Part shown: one piece after another, positions 25,401 to 33,311 of the stretch | Layout: each line of letters starts with the position of its first letter | How positions within the stretch are numbered: the stretch's first letter is position 1 | Source: Streptomyces sp. NBC_01669 | GTDB lineage: Bacteria > Actinomycetota > Actinomycetes > Streptomycetales > Streptomycetaceae | Assembly: GCF_026339735.1 (NCBI RefSeq) | Contig: NZ_JAPEQG010000001.1 | Location: 1,488,001-1,552,000 of the forward strand | Length of the DNA stretch: 64,000 bases | Direction: 5' to 3' | Made by a program: the position numbers and the translations under genes | Notes under the pieces: generated by a model | What the model was told of the DNA's origin: nothing | The model's database searches: none | The model's input: the letters and a program-made list of their open reading frames with translations, nothing else

Positions 25401-26029
25401 AGCATCCGCTGCTCTGGCACCTGGTGCGCCGGCTGGTGTGGCTGAGCGAGACCGACGGGGTGACGACCGCGTTCCGGGTGGCGGAGGACCGTACCTTCGC
25501 GGATGTCGAGGACGACGCCTTCGAGCCGGCCGACGGGGCGACGGTACGGATCGCGCACCCACTGGCGCTGGGCGAACGGCTGGACGACTGGTCCGAGGTG
25601 TTCGCGGACTACGAGATCCTGCAGCCGTTCCCACAGTTGGGACGCGCCGTGTTCCGGCTGACGGACGAAGAGGCCGACGGCTACCGGCTGACCCGGTTCG
25701 AGGGACTCAAGGTGCCGACCGGCAAGGTGCTCGGGCTGGAGCGGCGCGGCTGGGAGCGGGGGACGCCGCAGGACGCCGGGGTCGAGCGGTGGATCTCCAA
25801 GCGGCTCGCGGACAACGTGTACCTGGTCATCGCCCTGGACGACGGGATCGCGGTCGGAGTCGTCGACATGTTCCCGGACCAGACCCTCGAAACGGTATGG
25901 CTCGACGATCACCCCAGCGACCACTTCCCCCGCCACTCCTATCCGCTGCGGTTCGCCGGGCTCGACGCGGTGACCGTCTCCGAACTCCTCGCCGACCTGG
26001 CGGAGCTGACCGAGGGTGTCGCGTCGTGA
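22415..26029 (+). CDS. WGR-DUF4132 protein (MolR/YehI family)
   Basis: This 1204-residue protein starts with a WGR domain (about residues 1-65, RRWEYVEGTASKFWE and VTVRYGRVGSDGR), a module known from PARP-type proteins, continues with a long alpha-helical HEAT-like middle, and ends with DUF4132 (about 900-1200, with VRIAHPLALGERLDDW and FPDQTLETVWLDDH). E. coli YehI (MolR) has the same order and length (about 1210). No enzymatic motif is evident. GTG 22415 starts the WGR domain; an upstream GTG at 22331 is less likely. It is the first gene of a five-gene operon and overlaps the MoxR gene as GTGA. Confidence 0.88.
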   Translation: MRRWEYVEGTASKFWETGADGGVVTVRYGRVGSDGRTQSKEFASADAAQEQLRRTIAEKERKGYREVGGAASAVSPAPVVAEGAVPEGTPGALPDEDTFELPAVWRRHLHPRRGGVRRATARIAQDTLDSVELRLSEDREWIAEFLAAPRSDDRLVEATRAHLAGSPDPVGAAVLASVIGLHPLTYAAWADHWVHAYGLPFAARAVVELFMVEAHWIQEGRRRYDPWLEPLTVRRGAFWSGARRPAADRVRALLATTDEETYRVAVAALGGCRDEVVRRIIVSYLVPSETEWVAELCADPQVAGESDSTLRSMVFCSLHAPEQVGQLGGRVGYAWSAATVGTVAEGIGTAVAPLLADRLSDNYSTDYVKFLANALVELPSDEAFGFLLAHSDAKHVRAALFEAAHRYPVRALRLLAAAVRDGSAPGSAESTRLLLAGHIAAHRDVVTTVLATLDPDLVAVIDPLLNPVGRVADVASDTLPELLVSPPWSRPRKRTTATVISGLTAEAEPTVSWLPGEKEEWATCRSWYNRERGQGDAPYWEKQVAVYEATDALTSLQPAWMFLHGPEEQVRPWLDKWAPDDLWDVEETLKPVAARFGLDMLPVLLRAAPHQPSSIAPLLLPYVDVAVARHMADWSARLKSTAATARSWFARHGATAAAHLVPDVVGKAGPARRAAEQALVQIAAVHGDAVVHDAAAGYGAAAAAVVDELLTADPLERALPARLPVVPEWAEAALLPQILVRGGGALPEESVRHALMVLALSKPGETYPGVAVLMETADPESLAAFAWALFEQWRLAGMPAKESWTLQSLGQLGDDGTVRRLTPVIRAWPGEGAHHRAVEGLDVLAAIGTDVALLHLHGISQRVKFKALKVRAQEKIAEVASGLGLTGEQLSDRLVPDLGLDAEGSTVVDYGTRRFTVGFDEQLRPYVLDGDGKRRKDLPMPGARDDAELAPAERKRFMALKKDVRTIASDQVRRLEAAMVARRSWTMAEFRELFLQHPLLWHLVRRLVWLSETDGVTTAFRVAEDRTFADVEDDAFEPADGATVRIAHPLALGERLDDWSEVFADYEILQPFPQLGRAVFRLTDEEADGYRLTRFEGLKVPTGKVLGLERRGWERGTPQDAGVERWISKRLADNVYLVIALDDGIAVGVVDMFPDQTLETVWLDDHPSDHFPRHSYPLRFAGLDAVTVSELLADLAELTEGVAS

Positions 26030-27162
26030 CCGCGCAGACGCCGGACGGGGTGTCGGGGCCCTCCGTGCAGCGGCCCCCGGCCGAGGTCAGGTACGCGGCG
26101 GAGCTGGACACGCTGCGCGCCGGCGACGGCGATCCACGGCCGCCGGGCTGGCAGCTGAGCCTGCGGGCGGCGCGCCGGTTCATCATCGGTGACACGGACG
26201 CCGGCATCAGCCGGAAGTTCGTCGGCAATCCGTCGCTCGTCGACCGGGCGCTGGTGACCCTGGCGACAAACCGCGGCCTGATGCTGGTGGGCGAACCGGG
26301 TACCGCCAAGTCGCTTCTCTCCGAGCTGATCGCCGCCGCGGTCAGCGGGGACTCGACGCTGACGGTGCAGGGTGGCGCGGCCACCACCGAGGACCAGATC
26401 AAGTACGGCTGGAACTACGCGCTGCTGGTCGCCGAGGGCCCTTCGGCGCGGTCGCTCGTCCCGGCGCCGATGCTGCGCGGAATGGCGGAGGGCCGACTCG
26501 TACGGTTCGAGGAGATCACCCGTTGCCCGCTGGAGGTGCAGGACTCGCTGCTCTCGCTGCTCTCCGAACGGGTGGTGGCGATCCCGGAGCTGACCGGGCC
26601 GGACGGCATGGTCTTCGCCCGGCAGGGGTTCAACGTGATCGCGACGGCCAACACCCGGGACCGGGGCGTCAACGAGATGAGCGCGGCGCTCAAGCGGCGG
26701 TTCAACTTCGAGACGGTGTTCCCGATCCCCGACCTGGACACCGAGCTGGCACTCGTCGAGGCCGAGGTGAGCACGCTGCTGCGGCGCTCGGGCGTGGAGC
26801 CGCCGCCGGACCGGGATGTCCTGGAGGTGCTGGTCGGTACGTTCCGCGAGCTGCGCGCGGGCGCCGGGGCAGGCGGTTCCGACGGCTCCGGGGGCTCGGG
26901 GACGGGCTCGGACCGGCCCTCGGCGGTGATGAGCACGGCGGAGGCGGTCTCGGTCGCCCATGCCGTCGGCGTACGCGGCTGGTTCCTGCGCGGCGAACCG
27001 GGCAGCGCGGCCGATGTCGTGGCCTGCCTGGCCGGTACGGCGGCCAAGGACAGCCCGGAGGACCTGGCACGGCTGCGCCGCTACCTGGAACAGCACGTGC
27101 CGCGCCGCCGCGGCCCGCAGTGGCAGGCCCTCTACGACGCGCGCCACCTGCTGGCCGACTGA
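26026..27162 (+). CDS. MoxR-type AAA+ ATPase (YehL family)
   Basis: The 378-residue protein is a MoxR-clade AAA+ ATPase: Walker A GEPGTAKS (about residues 89-96), Walker B LVRFEEITRC with a Phe-Glu-Glu variant, sensor ATANTRDRG and the arginine-finger ALKRRF. A Gly/Ser linker (about 285-303) separates the C-terminal helical lid. MoxR ATPases act with VWA proteins as chaperones that insert metals or remodel complexes; a VWA gene lies two genes downstream. GTG 26026-26028 overlaps the upstream stop (GTGA) and the stop overlaps the next ATG (TGATG). Confidence 0.92.
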   Translation: MTAQTPDGVSGPSVQRPPAEVRYAAELDTLRAGDGDPRPPGWQLSLRAARRFIIGDTDAGISRKFVGNPSLVDRALVTLATNRGLMLVGEPGTAKSLLSELIAAAVSGDSTLTVQGGAATTEDQIKYGWNYALLVAEGPSARSLVPAPMLRGMAEGRLVRFEEITRCPLEVQDSLLSLLSERVVAIPELTGPDGMVFARQGFNVIATANTRDRGVNEMSAALKRRFNFETVFPIPDLDTELALVEAEVSTLLRRSGVEPPPDRDVLEVLVGTFRELRAGAGAGGSDGSGGSGTGSDRPSAVMSTAEAVSVAHAVGVRGWFLRGEPGSAADVVACLAGTAAKDSPEDLARLRRYLEQHVPRRRGPQWQALYDARHLLAD

Positions 27163-29513
27163 TGTCCGCCGTCTTCCTGGGGGTGCGCCACCACTCCCCC
27201 GCCTGCGCCCGGCTCGTCGAGCGGACCATCGAGGAGCTGCGCCCCGCCCACGTCCTGGTGGAGGGCCCGGCCGATATGAACGCCCGGCTGGACGAACTGC
27301 TGCTCGGACACGAGCTGCCGGTCGCGGTGTTCAGCCACTACCGCGACGGGCAGCGGGCCGCGACGTCCTGGGCCCCGCTGTGCGACTACTCGCCCGAGTG
27401 GATCGCACTGCGGGCGGGCCGGGCCGCCGGGGCGGAGGTCCGTTTCATCGACCTGCCGGCCTGGCATCCGGCGTTCGCGGAGCGCACCAACCGGTACGCC
27501 GACGCGGAGGTCCGGTACGCGGAGGCGACCGAGCGGCTCTGCCGTCATTTCGCGGTGGACTCCTCGGACGCGCTCTGGGACCGGCTGTTCGAGGTGGAGC
27601 CGGACAACGGTCTCGCCGCGCGTCTCGATGCGTACTTCGCGCTGGTACGCGGGGACGCGGAGGCGGATTCGGGCGACCGGGCGCGCGAGGCGTACATGGC
27701 GGCGTGGGTGCGGGCTGCGGTCGCTGCCGCCGGGGAAGGGCCGGTGCTGGTGGTGACCGGTGGCTTCCACCAGCCGGCACTGCGGGTCCTGGCGTCATCC
27801 GGCGGGGACCGCGGGAGCGACGCGCACGGTTGGGCGCTCGGGGCCGACGGGTGGCCGGAGGTGCCCGCTCCGCCGGAGGAGGCGCAGGCCGGGAGCTTCC
27901 TCGTGCCGTACTCGTTCCGGCAGTTGGACGCGTTCGCCGGGTATCAGTCGGGCATGCCGTCGCCCGCCTACTACCAGCAGGTGTGGGAGGCAGGTCCCCG
28001 GGCGGCCGCCGACGCCTTGCTGCGGGTGGTCGTCGAGCGGCTGCGGGCCCGGAAGTTCCCGGTTTCCACCGCCGATCTGATCGCGGCCCGCAGTCTGGCC
28101 GAGGGCCTCACGGCGCTGCGCGGCCATCCGCGGCCCGCCAGGATCGATGTGCTGGACGGCCTCGCGGGCGCCCTGATCACGGACGACCTGGACCGTCCGC
28201 TGCCATGGACGACTCGGGGCACGCTGACGACGGGCACCCACCCCGCCGTCGTCGAGATGGTCGCGGCCTGCAGCGGAGACCGCGTGGGGCGGCTGCATCC
28301 CGCCACCCCGGCACCGCCGTTGGTGCACGATGTGGCGGCGCAGCTCGGCCGGCTGGGCCTCGACGGCGGCGGAGGCTCCTCGTACCGCCTCGACCTCACC
28401 GACGCCGCCGATCTGGAGCGGAGCCGGGTACTGCACCGGCTGCGGGTGCTGGGAATCCCGGGCCACGGTCGGACCGCCGGTCCCGAGCACGGCATCGACC
28501 CGGTGTTCACCGAGCGGTGGGAGCCTCGGCCGTCACAGGGGCGGGAGGCCGCGCTGGTCGAGGCGGGGGCCTACGGGGCGAGCCTGGCGGAGGCGGCGGC
28601 AGCCGCGCTCACCGAGCGGACCCAGGGCGTTGCCGCCGGGGCCGACGCACTGGCCGAGGTGCTGTTCGACGCCGTGCTGTGCGGGGTGGGCACGCTGTCG
28701 GAGCAGTTGCTCACCGAACTGGTGGCGCGAACCGGCGAGCTGAAGGCCGTCGGGCCGCTCGGCGACGTACTCGCCACGACTCTGGGGCTGTGGCGCCACG
28801 ACCGGGTGTTCGGGGTGGCGCGCGGTCCGCTGCTCGCCGCCGTGATCGACGGGGCGACGGAGCGGCTGCTGTGGCTCCTGGAGGGCGCACGCGGGGGGCC
28901 GGGGGTGGACCTCCCCCGGCTGCGGGCCGTGGTGGCTGTGCGGAATGCGGTGCTGCACGCGCAGGAGTTGCTTGCGGTGTCCCGGCCGACCGTGGCCGGG
29001 ATCGCGCTGCGGATCAGCCGTGACGCGGATGCGCCGATCGATCTGCGGGGCGCCGCTTTCGGGATGCACCGGGCGCTGGGGGGCTCGCCGGGGGCGTCCG
29101 GGGATCCCGCCGCGGCGGTGCGTTCGGTGGCGGCGGCCGGTGCGGATGCGCTCGGCGACTGGCTGGCCGGACTGTTCGCGCTCGCCCGCGACGAGGTGAC
29201 GGGGGAGGCGGAGGGCGGCGGGGACCGGTCGGGCGCGGAGTCTCTCGTCGATGTGCTGGACAGCGTGGTCTGTGCGTTGCCCGACCATGACTTCCTGTCG
29301 GGTCTGCCCGCTCTGCGTCAGGCGTTCGCGTTCTTCCCGCCGCGCGAACGCGAACGGATCGCCGGGCAGTTGCTGCGGCGGCGCGGGGTGCGCGGCTCGT
29401 CGCGCACGCTGCTGCGGACCACCGCGGACCCGCTGGTGATCGCCCGCGCCGGCGCCCTGGAGAGGAACGTGTCCCGACTGCTGTCCCGTTACGGCCTGGG
29501 AGCCGCACCATGA
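27162..29513 (+). CDS. DUF5682 protein (YehM family)
   Basis: The 783-residue protein matches DUF5682, represented in E. coli by YehM. The N-terminus FLGVRHHSPACARLV and HVLVEGPADMN are the most conserved parts and recall a TraB/ChaN-like or hydrolase-type fold with an HHS motif; VTGGFHQPAL and VPYSFRQLDAFAGYQSGMP follow. The C-terminal half is helical. Function unknown. It is encoded between the MoxR ATPase and the VWA protein with 1-bp and 4-bp overlaps, so it is likely made in fixed ratio with them and may be a third subunit of a MoxR-VWA machine. Confidence 0.88.
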   Translation: MSAVFLGVRHHSPACARLVERTIEELRPAHVLVEGPADMNARLDELLLGHELPVAVFSHYRDGQRAATSWAPLCDYSPEWIALRAGRAAGAEVRFIDLPAWHPAFAERTNRYADAEVRYAEATERLCRHFAVDSSDALWDRLFEVEPDNGLAARLDAYFALVRGDAEADSGDRAREAYMAAWVRAAVAAAGEGPVLVVTGGFHQPALRVLASSGGDRGSDAHGWALGADGWPEVPAPPEEAQAGSFLVPYSFRQLDAFAGYQSGMPSPAYYQQVWEAGPRAAADALLRVVVERLRARKFPVSTADLIAARSLAEGLTALRGHPRPARIDVLDGLAGALITDDLDRPLPWTTRGTLTTGTHPAVVEMVAACSGDRVGRLHPATPAPPLVHDVAAQLGRLGLDGGGGSSYRLDLTDAADLERSRVLHRLRVLGIPGHGRTAGPEHGIDPVFTERWEPRPSQGREAALVEAGAYGASLAEAAAAALTERTQGVAAGADALAEVLFDAVLCGVGTLSEQLLTELVARTGELKAVGPLGDVLATTLGLWRHDRVFGVARGPLLAAVIDGATERLLWLLEGARGGPGVDLPRLRAVVAVRNAVLHAQELLAVSRPTVAGIALRISRDADAPIDLRGAAFGMHRALGGSPGASGDPAAAVRSVAAAGADALGDWLAGLFALARDEVTGEAEGGGDRSGAESLVDVLDSVVCALPDHDFLSGLPALRQAFAFFPPRERERIAGQLLRRRGVRGSSRTLLRTTADPLVIARAGALERNVSRLLSRYGLGAAP

Positions 29514-30700
29514 CCACGACGCCCGACCCGATGACGCACACGACCCCCCAGGATCGCGGCGGGGTTCCCGACCCGGGGCTGGAGCGCTGGCGGCTGATCC
29601 TCGGCTCCGCAGCCGAACGGCACACCGGCCCGCTGGGGCCGGGTCATGCCGACCGGGATGCCGCGCTCGACTGGCTCTACGGCCGGGACCCCGACCTCGC
29701 CAGGCGCGGTGTACGCCGGTCGGGGACGGCCGCCCGCCGTACGGGCGGGGACGGCCCCTCGCCGGTGACCGCGATCGACTGGCTCGACGACATCCACCGG
29801 CTCTTCCCGAAGGAGACCATCGAGCGTCTGGAGCGGGACGCGGTCGAGAGGTACGGCATCCAGGAGATCGTCACCGACCCGACGGTCCTGGAACGCGTCG
29901 AGCCGAGCCCGACCCTGCTGCGGGCGGTGCTGCGCACCAAGCATCTGATGAACCCGCAGGTGCTGCGGCTGGCCCGGCGCATCGTCGAGTCGGTCGTCAA
30001 GCACCTGCTGGCCAAGCTGCAGCCGGAGATCCGCCGGGCGTTCCACGGCACCCGCTCCCGGCAGCCGAGCCGGGTGCCGCTTGCCAGGGACTTCGACTTC
30101 CGGCGGACCGTACGGGCCAACCTCGCCCACTACCAGCCGGCGGAACGGCGCCTCCTGATCGAGCGGGCGCACTTCCATTCCCGTACCCAACGCCATCTGA
30201 CGCAATGGCAGTTGATTCTGCTGGTCGACCAGTCGGGCTCGATGGCCGGATCGGTGATCCACTCGGCGGTGACCGCCGCCTGCCTGTGGGGGCTGCCCGG
30301 TCTCAAGACGCACCTGGTCGCGTTCGACAGCAATGTGGTGGATCTGACCTCCGATGTGACCGACCCGGTGGAGTTGCTGATGCGGGTCCAGCTCGGCGGC
30401 GGCACGGACATCGCACGGGCCGTGCAGTACGGCGCGGGCCTGGTGGAGAACCCGCGTCGCACGATCGTCGCCCTGATCACCGACTTCTACGAGGGCGGCG
30501 ACTCCTACCGGCTGGTGCGCACGGTGCGCGGGCTGGTGGAACAGGGCAGCACGGTACTCGGCCTGGCCGCGCTGGACGAGGACGCGAACCCCGACTACGA
30601 CCGCGAACTGGCCGGCCGACTCGCCGAGGCGGGGGCGCACATCGGCGCGATGACACCGGGCCGACTTGCCGAGTTCGTCGCCGAGAGGCTGGGCCGATGA
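29510..30700 (+). CDS. VWA-domain protein (YehP family)
   Basis: The 396-residue protein has a helical N-terminal half and a C-terminal von Willebrand A domain with an intact MIDAS metal site: LLVDQSGSMAGS (about residue 238), GGGTDIARA and ALITDFYEGG. It matches E. coli YehP in order and size. MoxR-VWA pairs typically form ATP-driven chaperone complexes. It overlaps its neighbours on both sides by ATGA, which couples its translation to DUF5682 and to the SWIM gene. No signal peptide, so it is cytosolic. Confidence 0.92.
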   Translation: MTTTPDPMTHTTPQDRGGVPDPGLERWRLILGSAAERHTGPLGPGHADRDAALDWLYGRDPDLARRGVRRSGTAARRTGGDGPSPVTAIDWLDDIHRLFPKETIERLERDAVERYGIQEIVTDPTVLERVEPSPTLLRAVLRTKHLMNPQVLRLARRIVESVVKHLLAKLQPEIRRAFHGTRSRQPSRVPLARDFDFRRTVRANLAHYQPAERRLLIERAHFHSRTQRHLTQWQLILLVDQSGSMAGSVIHSAVTAACLWGLPGLKTHLVAFDSNVVDLTSDVTDPVELLMRVQLGGGTDIARAVQYGAGLVENPRRTIVALITDFYEGGDSYRLVRTVRGLVEQGSTVLGLAALDEDANPDYDRELAGRLAEAGAHIGAMTPGRLAEFVAERLGR

Positions 30701-32739
30701 CCCGGACGAGCACCGGCGCGGGGCCCGGGATGAGCACCGGGACGACCGCGGAGGCAAGCACCGATACATCCGGCGCGTCCGCAACCCGTGCCGACCTGCT
30801 GGCCCTCACCCCGGAGACACTCGCCGCGCTCGCCAATCGTGGCCTGGTCAAGCGCGCCACGAAGGACTTGGACACGGGCACGGCGCCCGCTCTCACCACC
30901 GGGCCCGACACCACCGTGAGCGCTCGCTTCGACGACGGCACCACGACAGTCCTGCCGCCCGGCGCCGGTCTGGGCGACGGCAGCTGCAGCTGCGCCGCAC
31001 CGGGCGTGTGCCGCCACCTCATCGCCCTCGTCCTCGCCTATCAACGCCATGCCGAGGCCGACGCGGACGCCTCCCCCTCCCCCGTCAGTGACTGGTCGCC
31101 CGGCAGCGTCGACGACCGCGCCCTGACCGAGGCTCTCGGTGCCCGGGCGCTCACCGCGGCCCGTCGCACGTTCGACCGCGGCTACGGCGCCCTGGTGCAC
31201 CGGCCCACTGCTGACCGCCCTGGCCCCTGGGTGGAACTGCCCACCTGCACGGTGCGGTTCCCGGTGCCCGGCGAGATCGCGTACGCGCTGACGGACGCGT
31301 CCGCCGCGGTGCGGGACGAGATGGTGACGCTGGCGGTCTGGGCGTTCCGGGCCGCCGACGAAGCGGGGACCGAGGACCGTTCCACCACCGTGCAGGTCGG
31401 CGGCCGCTCCACCGGCACGCACCCCGCGGCACGGCCCGAACTGGACGCCGCCGCGGCACTCGCCGACGAACTGCTGCGGGAAGGCGTGGCCCATGCCGGT
31501 CCGCTGCTCCGCGCTGCACTGACCCGCGCCGGTGAGGCGATGACCGCGGCGTCCCTGCACTGGCCGGCCGGTGCGGTCGCCGACCTGGCCGGCCAGCTCA
31601 CCGCCTACGCCGACCGCAGTGCCCATTACCGCCCGGAGCTGGTTGCCGCTCTGCTCACCGAGGTTCACGCCCGTCGACGGGCCGCCGCGGTCCCCGGCGC
31701 CCTCGGCACCCGGGAGACCGGGGACACCCCGCTGCGCCGGGTCCGGCTCACCTCGCTCGGCTGCCGGGTCCGCGGCACGGCCGAAGCACCCGTCGCCGAG
31801 GTGTATTTCGCGCACCCCGGCGCAGGAACCGTCCTGGTGCTCCGCAAGGAGTGGACCGCCACCGACGGCCAGGAGCTCACGGGCCACCGGCTCGCCACAC
31901 GCCGGGTCCTGTCCACGCCCCTCGCCTCGCTGGCCACCGGAAGCCTGGTCAGCGAGAACATCCGGCGCACCGCGAGCCGCGCCCTCACCATCACCCGGAG
32001 CCGCCTCGGCACCACGAGCATCACCCCGGTCGGCGCGGCCTGGACGGAGCTCCCTGAGCCGTTGCTCGTGCGGGACCTCTCGGCGCTCGCCGCGGGCTGG
32101 GAGGGGCAGCCGCCGCGGCTGATCCGCCCCCGCGTCGAGGCGGAAACCGTCCGGGTGGTCGCCCTTTCTGCGATCGAAAGCGTCGGGTACGACCCCGCGG
32201 AACAGCGCCTCGAAGCAGCGGTACGGGACGTCTCGGGGACGTCCGCCCTGCTGACGTCCCCCTACCGGCCGGAGTGCCCCGGCGCCCTGGACGCCTTGGC
32301 CGATGCGCTGGAGAGCGGAGCCACGCACGTCAGCGGTTCGGTGCACCGCGCCGGCGGCGGGATCCGGATCGACCCGATCGCGGTGCTCACCCCGGCCGGG
32401 GTGACGGTGCCCGATCTGGCCCGTGGTGACGGGTCCACGGCCCTGGCAGCGGCCGTGCACCGGACACCCGATCCGCTGACCGAGGCGCTGGACGAGGCGA
32501 TATCCGCTCTTGCCGCCGCGGCCCACAACGGGCTGCTCCGTCCGACGGCACCGGCCAGGTCCCGTATCGACGCGGCGGCGACCGCCTTGTCACGGACCGG
32601 GCTGTCCCGAGCGGCGGCACTGCTGCGGGCGTTCCTGAACACCCTGGACCAGCAGCCGGAGAACGGGCGCACCGAAGCCTGGCTGGAGGCTCAGCTCCAC
32701 CTCCTGATCAGCAGCGAACTCCGGGCCGCCGAAGGCTGA
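30697..32739 (+). CDS. SWIM zinc-finger protein (YehQ-like)
   Basis: The 680-residue protein carries a SWIM zinc-binding motif CSCAAPGVCRHL (about residues 91-102; CxC...CxH), expected to bind zinc and possibly DNA or protein, followed by a long helical region without recognisable enzymatic motif. A low-complexity Thr/Ala/Ser-rich segment precedes the finger. It closes the operon and overlaps the VWA gene as ATGA. E. coli YehQ is the corresponding SWIM protein. A composite hairpin (CTCCGG 32745-32750 with CCGGAG 32779-32784, inner GCCCT/AGGGC) follows as probable terminator. Confidence 0.88.
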   Translation: MTRTSTGAGPGMSTGTTAEASTDTSGASATRADLLALTPETLAALANRGLVKRATKDLDTGTAPALTTGPDTTVSARFDDGTTTVLPPGAGLGDGSCSCAAPGVCRHLIALVLAYQRHAEADADASPSPVSDWSPGSVDDRALTEALGARALTAARRTFDRGYGALVHRPTADRPGPWVELPTCTVRFPVPGEIAYALTDASAAVRDEMVTLAVWAFRAADEAGTEDRSTTVQVGGRSTGTHPAARPELDAAAALADELLREGVAHAGPLLRAALTRAGEAMTAASLHWPAGAVADLAGQLTAYADRSAHYRPELVAALLTEVHARRRAAAVPGALGTRETGDTPLRRVRLTSLGCRVRGTAEAPVAEVYFAHPGAGTVLVLRKEWTATDGQELTGHRLATRRVLSTPLASLATGSLVSENIRRTASRALTITRSRLGTTSITPVGAAWTELPEPLLVRDLSALAAGWEGQPPRLIRPRVEAETVRVVALSAIESVGYDPAEQRLEAAVRDVSGTSALLTSPYRPECPGALDALADALESGATHVSGSVHRAGGGIRIDPIAVLTPAGVTVPDLARGDGSTALAAAVHRTPDPLTEALDEAISALAAAAHNGLLRPTAPARSRIDAAATALSRTGLSRAAALLRAFLNTLDQQPENGRTEAWLEAQLHLLISSELRAAEG

Positions 32740-33274
32740 CGACGCTCCGGACTCGGCCCTGTTCTCCCAGGGCGACGGCCGGAGATCCGTACGGCATGCG
32801 GGTGCGGGAGCCTGTCAACTCCACGCTCGCCCACGCCGCCGGAGCGGCCCGTGCCCACGTCGGCGGGCGGTTCACCTCGCCTCAGCCTCCAGGAGTTCGG
32901 CGACCGGCGCCCGTTCGACCGCGGCGGTACCGATGCCCACCGGGCCATGGGCCACCTGCATCACAGACACCTCCCGGTCCGGGCTGCACGCGCGCCTCGC
33001 GCAGGGCAAGCCCGTCGCGGTGACCGACCACGGAGCCTGTGCGAACCGGGCCCGGGTGAGCGCGGGTGAGCGCGGCGGCCCGGCGGTGCACGCCGGGCCC
33101 GGCCGAGCACGGCCCCGACCACCTGTGCCGCGACCGGAGGCCGGCGCCTCTGCTGAGTTCCGTCACGACAGCCGCTCTGCATGCCGGCCGCTCGGTCCAC
33201 GCAGGCATGCGCGGGATACGGGTCCGGTATGCCGCGGCACAGGGCGAACCGGGCCGGCAGGCACGACCGCCGGT
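32740..33274. other. Gene-poor 535-bp interval
   Basis: After the operon terminator hairpin (32745-32784) I see no complete gene. A plus-strand frame at about 32970-33060 includes SGLHARLAQGKPVAVTDHG, which faintly resembles a Phd/YefM-type antitoxin N-terminus but has no toxin and no matching downstream sequence. A minus-strand 29-codon ORF (32878-32967) has a GGGAGG ribosome site. Neither can be supported as a gene. Confidence 0.3.
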
Positions 33275-33303
33275 CCGGCCCCGCCCTGGTTCGGCGGGGC
33301 CGG
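33275..33303. terminator. Terminator hairpin of the EF-G gene
   Basis: CCGGCCCCGCC (33275-33285) and GGCGGGGCCGG (33293-33303) form a perfect 11-bp stem with a 7-nt loop directly after the minus-strand EF-G stop at 33312. Confidence 0.7.
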
Positions 33304-33311
33304 CCGTTGTG

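Noticed and set aside
32933..33060. Phd/YefM-like antitoxin
   Set aside because: Similarity is limited to about 17 residues, the frame does not continue as a Phd protein and no toxin gene follows.
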